Shown: positions 52,118 through 64,000 of the stretch, in pieces
Position numbering within the stretch: the stretch's first letter is position 1
Layout of the letters: every line of letters starts with the position of its first letter
NCBI GenBank assembly: GCA_020002185.1
Contig: CM034532.1
Location: 29,210,971-29,274,970, forward strand
Direction: 5' to 3'
DNA from: Paraescarpia echinospica
Taxonomy: Eukaryota; Annelida; Polychaeta; Sabellida; Siboglinidae
DNA length: 64,000 bases
Position numbers and translations under genes: made by a program
Notes under the pieces: model-generated
Databases searched by the model: none
The model's input: only the letters and a program-made list of their open reading frames with translations
What the model was told of the DNA's origin: nothing

Positions 52118-55100
52118 TCATTGTTTAGTAAGTGGAAAGGGGGCAGCAGTATTCTCAGAGAATCTCCTGAGATCTGTTGACAGTGGGACAGGTTGCATCT
52201 ATTTAAACTAAATTCGCTGGGGGGACTCGCAGAGAAGCCTGAAACTGGAGGCATAGATAAAGACAGCAAAAATTATTCAGCAAAGAACAGTCTGGAAAAC
52301 TGTTCTGAAGCTGGATATAAATGTGTTTGTTTAAATGCAAGGAGTATAGTAAACAAAAGAAATGAACTAAACATTATGGTAGAAGATACTGACCCTCACA
52401 TAATAGGTATAACCGAATCATGGGCAACCACCGATGTATCAGATGCCGAATTGGGACTGACAGGATATGTAATGTTTAGGAAAGATAGAATAGGAAGAAG
52501 GTGGAGTTATTTTATATATTAAAGAATCTATCCAGGCTTATGAAATAAAATTAGACAGAGAAGCAGATTGCGAAGAAGCTTTTTGGTGTAACATAGTTAC
52601 AGGAAAGTCAGCGTTAACGGTTGGATTAGTTTATCGAAGTCCAAACATAAGCATAGAAGAGAATGAAAAAATACAAAACGCTATAAGGGAAGTGAGCAAA
52701 CGGGACTGTGTTATTATGGGGGATTTCAACCATGGGCATATAAAATGGAAATCTCTACAGAGTATGGGTAGTGAGGACCACAAGTTTTTAGTTTTAGTAC
52801 AAGATAGTTTCCTTTCTCAACATGTGCTAGAACCAACCAGGGGAGAGAATGTGTTAGACATAGTTTTGTCCTCACATAATGAATTAGTTGACAATGTCAG
52901 GGTATGTGAGCCACTGGGGAATAGTGATCACAACCAGATACATTTTACCATCAAAGTAAAATCAGAAAGGAATAGTAAAAAGCAGTACAGGAGAAATTTC
53001 CACAAAGGAAAATATCAGGACATAAGGAAATATTTAGCAAAGATAGACTGGAATAACACACTGAAGAATAAGACAGCAACAGAATGCTGGAATATCTTAA
53101 AGAGTGAAATTGAATGCATCATCGTCAAATTTGTTCCCTTAAAAACACGGGAAACGGTCCAAAAAGAAACACTTATCGAAAGAAGCCATTAGAAAAATTC
53201 AGTATAAACAAATGATGTGGAAGTCATATAGACGAACTGGAAATGACGAAGACTACAACATTTATAAAGAAGCACTAAACCAAGCTACAGCTGAAATTAG
53301 AAATTCAAAGAGAAGCTATGAACATAAATTAGCTTGTAATATAAAACATGACAGCAAGAGTTTTTATGCATATGTTCGAAGCAAACAGAAAGTTCAGGAT
53401 AAGGTCGGTCCTCTAGAAGATAGTGCTGGAAATATAATATCAGAAGGATTCTTAATGACAGAAGACCTGAATGAGTATTTTAGTTCAGTGTTTACCAGAG
53501 AAGACACTAGTTCACTGCCAGTACCAGAGGCTAAGTTCAAGGGGGCAGAATCAGACTATTTAAAACAGTTAATTGTAACCCCAGAAATGGTAGCTAAGAA
53601 AATCAGGGCTATGAAGGATAATAAATCACCTGGAGTGGATGGTATTCCACCCAAACTACTATTGGAAATTGTAGAACAAATTAGCATACCGCTTGCAACA
53701 GTTTTCAACTTGTCATTAGAAGAGGGAGTGGTTCCTTTAGAATGGAAAGAAGCAAACATTATACCGTTATTTAAAAAAGGTTCGAGAAACAAGTCAAATA
53801 ATTATAGACCAGTTAGTTTAACATCAGTGATTTGTAAATTATTAGAAAGACTAATTAAAGATCACATGGTGGATTTTCTTGTTAAACATAACTTGATAAA
53901 CCCATCTCAACATGGGTTTCTAAAAGCGAGGTCATGCTTAACAAATATGTTATGTTTTTGGAAGATATCACTAAGTGGGTAGATGATGGATCACCAGTAG
54001 ATATCATCTACTTAGATTTTCAAAAAGCTTTCGACAAAGTGCCACATCAGAGATTACTGCTTAAACTAAAGGCCCATGGCATAGGAAATGGTATAATTAA
54101 CTGGATAGAAAAATGGCTGATTGACAGAAGACAGCGGGTAGTTGTTGATGGGGAGGCTTCAAACTGGAAATCAGTTTTGAGTGGGGTTCCACAGGGATCA
54201 GTACTGGGACCTATATTATTCTTAATATATATAAACGATTTGGACGATCATATAGCTAGCAAGGTGTTGAAATTTGCAGATGATACAAAAGTGTTTAGAA
54301 GGATTAAAAGTGACGGAGATAGACAGCATTTACAAGATGATCTTGACAGGTTGATCAAATGGTCTGAAAAGTGGCAAATGTTGTTCAATTTTGGGAAATA
54401 TAAATGTCTTCACACAGGACATGGGAACGAATATGTAGAATATACAATGGGGGGAACTGTACTAAATACTACTGTAAAAGAAAAAGACTTAGGGCTGACA
54501 ATTAGTGCTGACATGAAGGTTTCAGAGCAGTGTGGAATTGCAGCTTCAAAAGGAAATCAAATCCTTGGATGGATTAGGCGAAATATAGCATATAAAGAAA
54601 AAAAAAAATAATACCGCTGTACAAAACAATAGTTAGGCCTCATTTAGAATATTGTATACAAACGTGGAGGCCATACCGCAAGAAGGTCATAGATATGCTA
54701 GAAAGAGTACAGAGGAGAGCGACTAAAATGATACCAAAACTGAGGGATCTTAGTTATGAAAAACGCCTAAAAGAATGTGGTTTAACAACACTAGAGACCA
54801 GGAGATTGAGAGGAGATCAGATAGAAGTGTTTAAAATATTGAATGGCTATGAAAATATTGATAGAAATATGTTTTTTTCAGTTAAGAAAGATAGAAAGAC
54901 TAGAGGACATGAAGTTACATTAGTAAAGGAACAGTGTAGATTAGACGTAAGAAAGTTTTCATTTTCACAAAGGACTGTGGATGTATGGAACAGATTATCT
55001 GATGATTGTGTGGGTGCTAGTAGTGTGAATATGTTTAAAAATAAAATCGACACATACCTCAGAAGGGCTGGATATATGTAGATAAAAGGGTTGGACTCTC

Positions 55101-55181
55101 GATAAGCCAAAGGGCTTCCTTGTCCACCTGCCATCTAGAGTTAATTCTCTGGATGGCAATCTTGTTAAATCTTGTTAAATC
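52118..55181 (+). mobile_element. CR1-like LINE, nearly full length (duplication B unit 2)
   Basis: As unit 1, but the RT codon at 53,742-53,744 is TGG, so 53212-53982 is open across the site where unit 1 has a stop. Instead a T run near 53,955 is one base shorter and shifts the frame. FADD, the C-terminal region, an intact MFKNKIDTYL end, the hairpin and the terminal repeats are present. Confidence 0.9.
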
Positions 55182-56093
55182 TAGTATCGTTGTGTGTCCT
55201 AAGTTCGTTCATCGTCCAGTTCAGTGTCCCCTTAGGATTGCTTCGTGTTTTATATTTTGTTTGACTGCTCCTGTGAACATTTATGTTGATATTGCAGCTA
55301 CAATAGGCAATATGCCTGGCTGGTATGAGATGTTTATGTTTATATATGATTAGATTTGAGAAAACCAACACAATACCTAATTGCCACGGAATTTCGCGAT
55401 GGACGGACTCGGGCAACTGTAGTATACATACTTACCTTGGATGATGTGGTCATTAACACAAATTGTGTAACTGCCCCACAACATGTAATTGTCCCATGTC
55501 CCACCGCTGGTAACTGTCCCAACGAAGGTACATATCTCACTACAGGTAATTCTCCCCTGTACCACCACGGGTAGCTCTCCCTGTTCACCATAAGTAACTG
55601 TACCCATATCCCACTAAATGTAATTGTCCCCAGTCCCACCGCAGCTAATTGTCCCCCATAGGAAACTGGCCCCTGTCTCACCGCAGGTAACTGTCCCCCA
55701 ATAAAAAACTGCCCTATGTCTCACCGCAGGTAACTGTCCCACCAGAGGTAAAACCCTCCTCTCCTAGTACAAGTAACTGTCACTCCAGAGGGAACTGCCC
55801 CTCTCCTACTGCAAGAACATATTTGAACAGTTATCCTGTCGCGTCTGTACTGACGATAGTGTGCTGAAGATGTATGAACAGTTACCCTGTCACGTCTTTA
55901 CTGATGATGTGTGTGGTTATCTTGTTGCGTCGGTTGAGAGTGCTGAAGATATGTAAATAGTTGTCCTGTCGTGCTGTACTAATAATGGATGTGCTGAAGA
56001 TATAATTATGAATAGTTAACCTGTCGCATAGTCCTGTGCATCACTAAGTTAATTTGTTATCTTGCAATGATATTGTTAACACAGCTGTTCTAC

Positions 56094-56537
56094 AACGGCG
56101 CCATCTACCGGACTGCGAAATCCGCTAGGTGTTTGCGCGAATAAATATAGTTTCGTCAATCTTTGGGGGTTGCTGTCAGGAGGATTCCACAACTTAAAGT
56201 TGCTGGCATCGGTCATTCCGTACTCGGGGAACACCAGGGAAACTTTTGAAACTGGGTTTAGCCTTGGCGCCGTTCACATAAATAAATGTACTTTTTGGCA
56301 CACTTCGGGGGCTATTGTCAGGGGGGTTCCACCGCCTAAAGTTGCTGTCATTGGTCATTCCGTACTCGGAGAACACCAGGGAAACTTTTGAAACTGTTTT
56401 GCCCACTTCAGCTGGATGATTTAGAGAGTATTCCACCACCCAAGACCCGGCAGTAACTAATTTTTATGATGTCGGGGATGGTTCTTCTAACACATGGGGT
56501 CAAACATTTTGGCCCTGTTTATATAAATAAAAGTGCT
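56094..56537 (+). repeat. Dispersed repeat R2 (duplication B unit 2)
   Basis: Counterpart of 47357-47800. Confidence 0.75.
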
Positions 56538-57266
56538 GGGATCCCGCTCTATATCCATATGTACGTCAATGTGTATACGAGTACATATGATCAGTCTTTG
56601 TATTATGTATGTAAGTTGATACATTAACTAATTATCAACTATAAAAAAAACAAGTCACATGCTATTCTGATTTGTGTCATGTAAATGTTGTTGTTTACAT
56701 TTACGGGGTGGCTCCTGTGCTAGCGATATTATATATATATCTTAAAGGCCATATATTGTCCAAATGTTTTTTCCAGAGAACTATGTAAATATACTTGAAC
56801 ATGTGTGTTACTCAATGTTATCACAAATCCGAAGCCACATGTTTGCAAAAACATTGATAACATTGGTCTTAAACAGTGACCTGGAAATGTCTGTTTTCCG
56901 GAAACGTCCGAAGGCGCAGATACGTGACGTCACTCGTGGAACCGGTTATACGGTCACACGGTCTACGCGACTAAATGTTATTTCATTATAATTATATTTC
57001 AGCTGTTTTTATCATTAACATGAATAATTGATGAAGATATGTGGGAAACAGTGACATTTCAGTTGGAAATTCGGTGGACATCTTCCCAAAAGACCCAATT
57101 TGTCGGCAGAAAATTAAACATTTTGTATGTAAAGGACGGGATCCATGCTGCGCATACGGCAAATAACCTCACTTGCGGTTCAGATCTGCCGACGGATATA
57201 TCTTATGAGGTGGAAGATGGGTGTCAAAATACAGTTAGATGTCAATAAATCAACAGTATATGACAC

Positions 57267-58062
57267 ATTTGCACGTTTGCTTCTGTTCAAGGTGACTACG
57301 GGGTACCGCGGCGAAGTCTTGCCAGACACATCAGAGGCATGGTCAAACAACCCGGCAGAATTATACTGGGCAGCAAAACAACGACGTTCTCACCGCTATT
57401 TGAGGCTGACCTGGTGAAACACGTGAAAGAAATGGAGTCATCCATGTACTGCCTAACAATGATTGACCTGCGTCGTTTAACATTATGATATTATCGAACG
57501 CGTGGGCATAGCACACCCATTCGATGTTACCAGTGGGCTGGCCGGTTTAGATTGGGCAAGGGCCTTCATTCGCCGGCATACAACGCTCACCACCAGAAGA
57601 CCAATTGCAGCTAGCATCGCACATGTGAAAGGGTTGGTTTCGGGCCAAAACGCATTTAGAACTGGGATGAAGCAGCTTTCACTACCGTTGCAAAGCCACC
57701 TAAGGTTGTTTGTACGAAATACATTAATCAAGTGCGAAAAGTATCCAGCTGGTGTGTTCGTCCCACCTATATTCGTCTTTCCACGCATCAACGAATGGTT
57801 GAGTATTTGATAAATGGAGCCCTGGCAAGCTCCGTGGTACCGTAAACGCCCGTGGGTCGGGCAACATCGAAAACAAATTATTCCCGAGATGGTTGCACCT
57901 CTTCGTCGACACGGCTGGTTGCCTGCGTCGAGCCATTCAGAAGTAGTAGATCTAGCGAAAGATGGATTCAATGCCAGATCTGTCACCACTGGTCGCACCA
58001 TGATTGCACCGAGGGTGGCAGATTTTTTGTTTGTCACAATTGCGAGCCTGACAGTGAGTGAA
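57267..58062 (+). pseudogene. Pogo/CENPB-like transposase remnant (copy 2)
   Basis: Same blocks and breaks as 48530-49325. The translated segments are identical, so the decay predates the duplication. Confidence 0.7.
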
Positions 58063-58611
58063 CGAGTGGTTAGCGGCAGATCCGTCGAACGCTAGATCCT
58101 GCGTCAGGAATGTGAACAAATGGTCGAAGTGGTTGGACGTTTTTTTATTATTGGCCATAATTGTAAGTTTAGCAGTTAACGAGTGGTTAACCGTCGAGCG
58201 ATGATGCGGAATGAATAGTTTAAAAAAGTCTGAATTGTAAAATTTTCTACACGGGTTGAATTACACCTATAACCAGAACATTACAAAGTAACATTTCTGA
58301 AGTGACACTACCTAAACAAGAAATATCAGAACTATTCAGATTATGTTCGATTAGTTTAGCAGTAGAAGCATAATTCTTCCAAGATAAAAAACAATGACAA
58401 AGGACTAACACTGAAAACTAGCTAGTAAATCTAATAAGTGTCCCAAAAGACTGGATGTTATGCCCTAAGCTACTCCATACAACAGTGTACACTATACAAC
58501 AGTGGACACTATGCAACAGTGGACACTGCAACTGTGAGCCGAAAGTTAATCATACGAGTTCTGACTCCTGAGCAAGTCGCAACTGAAAGTCAGCAAGTAT
58601 TGCATACTTGC

Positions 58612-59745
58612 ATTGACTTCAGCGCTACCATCGCCTCCACTACTATCAGCGATACCACCGCTACCACCGTTACCACTGGTACTATTGGTACCACCTCTAC
58701 CATCGGTACCACCTCTACCACAGCTACAGTCGGTATCACCGTTACCATCGGAACCACCGCTACCATTGGTAGAACCGCTACCACCGCTACAATCGGTACC
58801 ACCGCTACAATCGGTACCACCGCTACCATCGGTACCACCTCTGCCACCGCTACAATCGGTACCACCGTTACCATAGGTACCACCGCTACCATTGGTACAA
58901 CCGCTACCACCGATACCTCCATTATACCATTGCTACCATCACTGCCATCAGTACCACCGTCTACTTCGTTACTTTAACTTCGTTACTTCAATTTCGTTAC
59001 TTCTACTTCGTTACTTCTACTTTGTGACTTCTACTTCGTTATATTTGCTTCGTTACTTTTATTTCGGTACATTTACTTCGTTACTTTAATTTCGTTACTT
59101 CTACTAAGTTACTTTTATTTCTTTTCCACTACTTCGTTACATTTGCTTCGTTAATTTTACTTCGTTACTTCTACTTCGTTACTTTTAGTTCGTAAATTTT
59201 ACTTCGTTATTTTTAATTCGATGCTTTTAGTTCGTTATTTCTACTTCGCTACTTCGCTATTTTCGCTACTTTGCTTCGACCGATACGACCGCTACGACCG
59301 ATACAACCACTACGAACGATACCACAGCTACGACTGATACCACCGCTACGGCCGATACCACCGCTATAATAGACATCACCGCTATAGCCGATATCTTCGC
59401 TACTGCCGATAGCTTTGCTTCCACCACTTCCATTGCTACGACCGCTACGACCTTCGTTACTACTACTTCGTTACTTTTACTTCGTTGCGTCTACTTCGTT
59501 TCTTTTTACTTACCTATCTTTATTTCATTATATTTACGGTATATTTGGTTTTTGGTATATCGCAACTTCGCTACTTCGAGACTTCACAACTACGCTACAT
59601 CGAGACTTCACAACTACGTTACTTCGAGACTTCGCAACTTCGCTACATCGAGACTTCACAACTATGCTACTGCGAGACTTCACACAAATTCGCTACATCG
59701 AGACTTCACAACTACGCCACTTCGAGACTTCACAACTGCCTTTCT
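58612..59745. repeat. Compound minisatellite (copy 2)
   Basis: Counterpart of 49875-51010. The first 900 bp look identical; the last block (59,560-59,740) has several substitutions and one extra T near 59,505. Confidence 0.9.
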
Positions 59746-59796
59746 CCGTAGTGTCGGAGGCGCAATGCCTGCCAGCGCAGTTAGTTGTTCTACGTT

Positions 59797-60137
59797 GGTT
59801 GGTCTCAGGCATCCAGTGATGACTCGTAGGGAGTTTTTAATGCTGGTGTCTACTTTTGATGTGCTGGTGCACAGTTTCTGCCGGCTGGTTAGTTCTTGTT
59901 CTTCGCCCATCAAAGCATCAATATCATCAGCAAAACGTAGGTTGGTGATTATCCCGCCTCTTATGCCAACTGTTCCAGCATGATCTTCCAGAGCATCGGT
60001 TATTATTCATTCGATGATTGTGTTGAATAGAGTGGACGAGAGTAGACAGCCTTGTCTGACTCCGACTGTTGTGCGGTACCTCTCACCTTATATTGCCACT
60101 GGCAAGGACTGTTTTACATTCACATTCACACGGTCAG
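59797..60137 (-). mobile_element. LINE reverse transcriptase fragment (copy 2)
   Basis: Counterpart of 51060-51417 with a 20-bp deletion. It ends at the right boundary of the duplication, so the element is truncated here too. Confidence 0.65.
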
Positions 60138-60825
60138 TACAAGGGAGATTAAATGATGCAGTGTTGATGCGGCCATTGACGTTGAGGGTCACTCCTAGAG
60201 GACTGGACGGGGGGGGGGGGCACCTACTATACTAGGTTCATTACAACCATGCTTTCACACGTCGCAATGATTATCTAGGCAGATAGTTGTATGCCTGTTT
60301 CCTGTCAGTCGTAAAGCATCGGACTGAAAGAGGCGGTCGCATTAAAACCGCTTCTGTCGATTGGGGACATCCAGGCGGATGTCCTCACTATATGGTCAAT
60401 TGCACTAGGTTGAATGGTCGCGTCCTCACTCGACAGGGCATTAAGAACAATTATCTGGATAATGCAGAGCATTTGTGTCGTATAATTGTGATAAACGCAG
60501 CCAGCGTCAACAATAAAATGAAAGGATATTGTAGTTGAAATATACACTATCATGAAATCTTTCAAATGCTAATGCGATGGCGATTGCTTGCATGACGTGT
60601 TGATGACGTACGCGCAAATAACCTAAGTTATTCAAGAACGTTGGTAGCAGTGATGTGACAATCGTGATGACATGTTCTGCCATTCCTCCTTAGGTGCGAT
60701 GTATTATTCGTGATGTTCGTTCTTACGTGTTGTCTGTTGTTCGCGGTACTTGTCCTTATGTGTGGTATGTGATTCGTGGTACTCGTACTTACTGTGCGGT
60801 AGGGAGGCAGAGAGGAAGAGGCAAT
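60138..60825. other. Unrecognised unique sequence
   Basis: The open frame at 60287-60538 (GHPGGCPHYMVNCTRLNGRV) matches no family I know. An 11-base G run lies near 60,215. Confidence 0.35.
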
Positions 60826-61600
<775 letters not shown>

Positions 61601-61604
61601 GACT

Positions 61605-63970
61605 TTGCTTTTAACGTAACGTTTGAGAATTGGTATGGTCGAAATGTAAATGGTCAGTTGAGAATTGATACGTCTGAACGGGCAGCTGAAACTAAATAAT
61701 CGGGGTTTGACCTCTCAGTAGGGGGTATGTTCCTAAGCGGGGACATCAACGTGCTTCGACTTTTCTAAGAAAATGGTTTAGTCGAAGCAATAGAATTTGT
61801 GATCAGCAGTGCCTTGGACATACGTAGGCGTCAGTGTATGAATTCTAAGGAATAAAGCAATTTACCATAATGCGTCAAGCACGCGTAAACGGCACTGGCT
61901 TTCAATTGCCAACAAATCAAATACCTACGTCACGGCGGGCGCAATAAAACAAAATTCTTGGGAAATTTATTGACAGCCGTTGAGGCTAGGGTGTGCGTAC
62001 CGGGCGGTTCCTATAGCGCCCGACGTAAGAGAGACGTCTCTTCAAGGTTGTCAGTTACATTCTGCATGCACCGTTACACTTAACAGGGGACGTGTTTACT
62101 TGAACAGTTTATTTAATAAACGCGTAATTTCCAGCTTCAGTTCTTCTGGGATGTTGTCAACAACTGGTGATTTTCTTTTTTTCGATTGGCTTAATGCGTC
62201 GTCTACTTCTTCTCTTAAAACAGATGTGTCAATGTCAAACAGTTTGTTGTGAATTTTGAAGTAGGCTCGTGTCCAGATTTAGTTCATAGTGATAATTGGT
62301 ATATGTCTTTGCAATACTCTGATCAGTATTCCAGTAGTGCATCATATTCAGTTTGGTTCTCATTTTTGTCTTCAGTGTGTGAGTGTCTTCTATGCTTTGT
62401 TTTGGCGAGTGCCTTCAAGATGTTATTTGCTTGTCTGCTGTTATTTAAAAAAGATTTAATAAGATTTAACAAGATTGCCATCCAGAGAATTAACTCTAGA
62501 TGGCAGGTGGACAAGGAAGCCCTTTGGTTTATCGAGAGTCCAACCCTTTTATCTACATATATCCAGCCCTTCTGAGGTATGTGTCGATTTTATTTTTAAA
62601 CATATTCACACTACTAGCACCCACACAATCATCAGATAATCTGTTCCATTCATTCACAGTCCTTTGTGAAAATGAGAACTTTCTTACGTCTAATCTACAC
62701 TGCTCCTTTACTAATGTAACTTCATGTCCTCTAGTCTTTCTATCTTTCTTAACTGAAAAAACATATTTATATCAATATTTTCATAACCATTCAATATTTT
62801 AAACACTTCTGTCTGATCTCCTCTCAATCTCCTGGTCTCTAGTTTTGTTAAACCATATTCTTTTAGGCGTTTTTCATAACTAAGATCCCTCAGTTTTAGT
62901 CGCTCTCCTCTGCACTCTTTCTAGCATATATATGTCCTTCTTGCGGTATGGCCTCCACGCTTGTATACAATATTCTAAATGAGGCCTAACTATTGTTTTG
63001 TACAGCGGTATTATTAGTTTTTTCTTTATATGCTATATTTCGCCTAATCAATCCAAGGATTTGATTTCCTTTTGAAGCTGCAATTTGCTCTCATCCCATC
63101 CTCTGTCTCGTTGCACTCCTCATTAATCGAGTGCTTCTTCGCTTTCCTCGTTCCGAGTGTCTTGTTTATTTCTTGGTACTACTCCTTTGCTTGTTCATTG
63201 ACAGCTCTGTTCTTTTTCAGTGATCATCTTCGATCACATAATTTCCGTACATCGTTTCGTTTGGGTGTCGATTGGTTGTTTCTTTTCCTAGAACGTATTT
63301 GTAGATTGTCAACGCCTGGTTCCAGTTTCTGCAGGTCGAATTTGATCCGTGGAATTCTGTTCTGTTTGTTACTTTTCAACTTTAGTTTATCATTACGAGA
63401 TCTTCATATGTCTGTTCCAGAGAAGGTTCGTGTTTCTAGTTTATTCATGCTTGATTTGAATCTCTGTGTGCCAGGTTGTAATCAATTTGGTGTTTCTTCC
63501 TGCCTGTTGCATGCCATGTCGTTCCTCTAGACATTTTGTGTGGGTAGAGTTTATTTGTCACAGTAAGCTGTCTGCTACATGCAAATTCTAGTAAACTTAA
63601 TCGTATGGTCTCTTGTACATGCAAATTCTAGTAAACGTAATCCTGGCATTTGTATTTCCGCACGCAAATTTTGCAAATGTACCTAGCCAATTTTGTGTTC
63701 TAATCACCTATGATGATAATGTTAAATTTTCTTGGCGCCTAAGCTATAGTTACTTCCAAAATCTCATAGAATATATCAATTTCTTCACCAGTAAGCGTTG
63801 TTGTTGTTGTTGTTGCATAGATCAGAATTACCGTAATGTTTTTGGTTTAACCTCCTATTCTGATGGAAATCATCCTGCTGTTAAAGCGAATTCGTTAATA
63901 ACGTTAACCTCTTTGTAATGTTCGCAATTATTAAGTAATCCTGTTGATATGATTAATTCATGTAATTCTA
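61605..63970 (-). repeat. Right arm of the inverted duplication (RTE-like fragment plus flank)
   Basis: Reverse complement of 26295-27175 with more sequence retained. Minus-strand RTE content: endonuclease with EEIDIFYEILE and FNIIIGD (63,800-63,700), a linker with IKFDLQKLEPG (63,350), and a pre-RT segment LREEVDDALSQSKKRKSP (62,230). It is interrupted by a CR1-like fragment. Truncation point and non-TE flank (61,605-62,115) are shared with the left arm, so the two are copies of one locus and not two insertions. Confidence 0.8.
62440..63085 (-). mobile_element. CR1-like LINE 3' fragment inserted in the RTE-like element
   Basis: On the minus strand it starts at the IAASKGNQILG segment of RT and runs to the 3' end with the hairpin (62504-62477) and ATCTTGTTAA repeats. 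It carries small indels. The left arm lacks it, so either it inserted after the duplication or the left arm lost it with its neighbours. Confidence 0.85.
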
Positions 63971-64000
63971 TGCCTTTATTTCATTAGAATTCTGTTTTAT

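Larger units (their letters stand above)
51418..60137 (+). repeat. Duplication B, unit 2 (8,720 bp)
   Basis: Same order as unit 1 at an offset of about 8,737. Unit 2 lacks a 20-bp segment present near 51,125-51,145 in unit 1. Confidence 0.95.

Overview
This is a 64-kb window of animal nuclear DNA, AT-rich and crowded with repeats. The evidence is a long intron-rich gene on the minus strand coding for a secreted multidomain protein (LU/three-finger, EGF, VWD, C8 and TIL modules), at least four kinds of non-LTR retrotransposon (CR1-like, RTE-like, L2-like, jockey-like), pogo-type transposase remnants, tRNA-derived sequences and many minisatellites. The protein architecture and the LINE mix suggest a marine invertebrate (lophotrochozoan, hemichordate or lancelet type). 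The sequence alone does not fix the species. There is no bacterial, organellar or rRNA content.

Left third (1-21,000): one gene, read right to left. A TATA box (20,646-20,653) with three tandem TGACGTGG sites upstream precedes a likely non-coding first exon. The signal-peptide exon is at 18,308-18,220. Fourteen further coding exons follow with fully consistent splice phases down to 623, where the gene runs off the left edge. Domain order: signal peptide, six-cysteine domain A, LU domain, three EGF domains, six-cysteine domain B, EGF, VWD, C8, TIL, Cys-rich E-like module, calcium-type EGF. Domains A and B share a cysteine pattern I cannot match to a named family. The introns hold minisatellites (two overlap splice sites), a 326-bp MITE, a 300-bp repeat lying just after two different splice donors, and a 4.04-kb element with inverted termini and TA flanks that carries an OTU-type cysteine protease reading frame.

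Middle (21,000-42,500): no host gene is convincingly visible. There are RTE-like fragments on both strands, a 1,000-N gap (27,247-28,246), and two CR1-like copies in a 3.58-kb tandem duplication beside the gap. Further right come a tRNA-derived SINE, a jockey-like LINE interrupted by a 3-kb LINE on the opposite strand, and an L2-like fragment.

Right third (42,500-64,000): an 8.74-kb block is duplicated in tandem (42,680-51,417 and 51,418-60,137). Each copy has an acidic-tailed pseudogene, an almost full-length CR1-like LINE, a dispersed repeat, a pogo-like transposase remnant with a C-terminal zinc finger, Thr-codon minisatellites and an RT fragment. A long (GA)n tract follows, then an RTE fragment plus flank that is an inverted copy of the sequence left of the gap. 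The duplications, inverted arms and gap mean that part of 26-64 kb may be an assembly artefact or unresolved haplotypes. Strongest leads: the OTU-carrying element, the duplicated six-cysteine domain, the triple UPRE-like promoter and a CR1 3' hairpin supported by compensatory changes.
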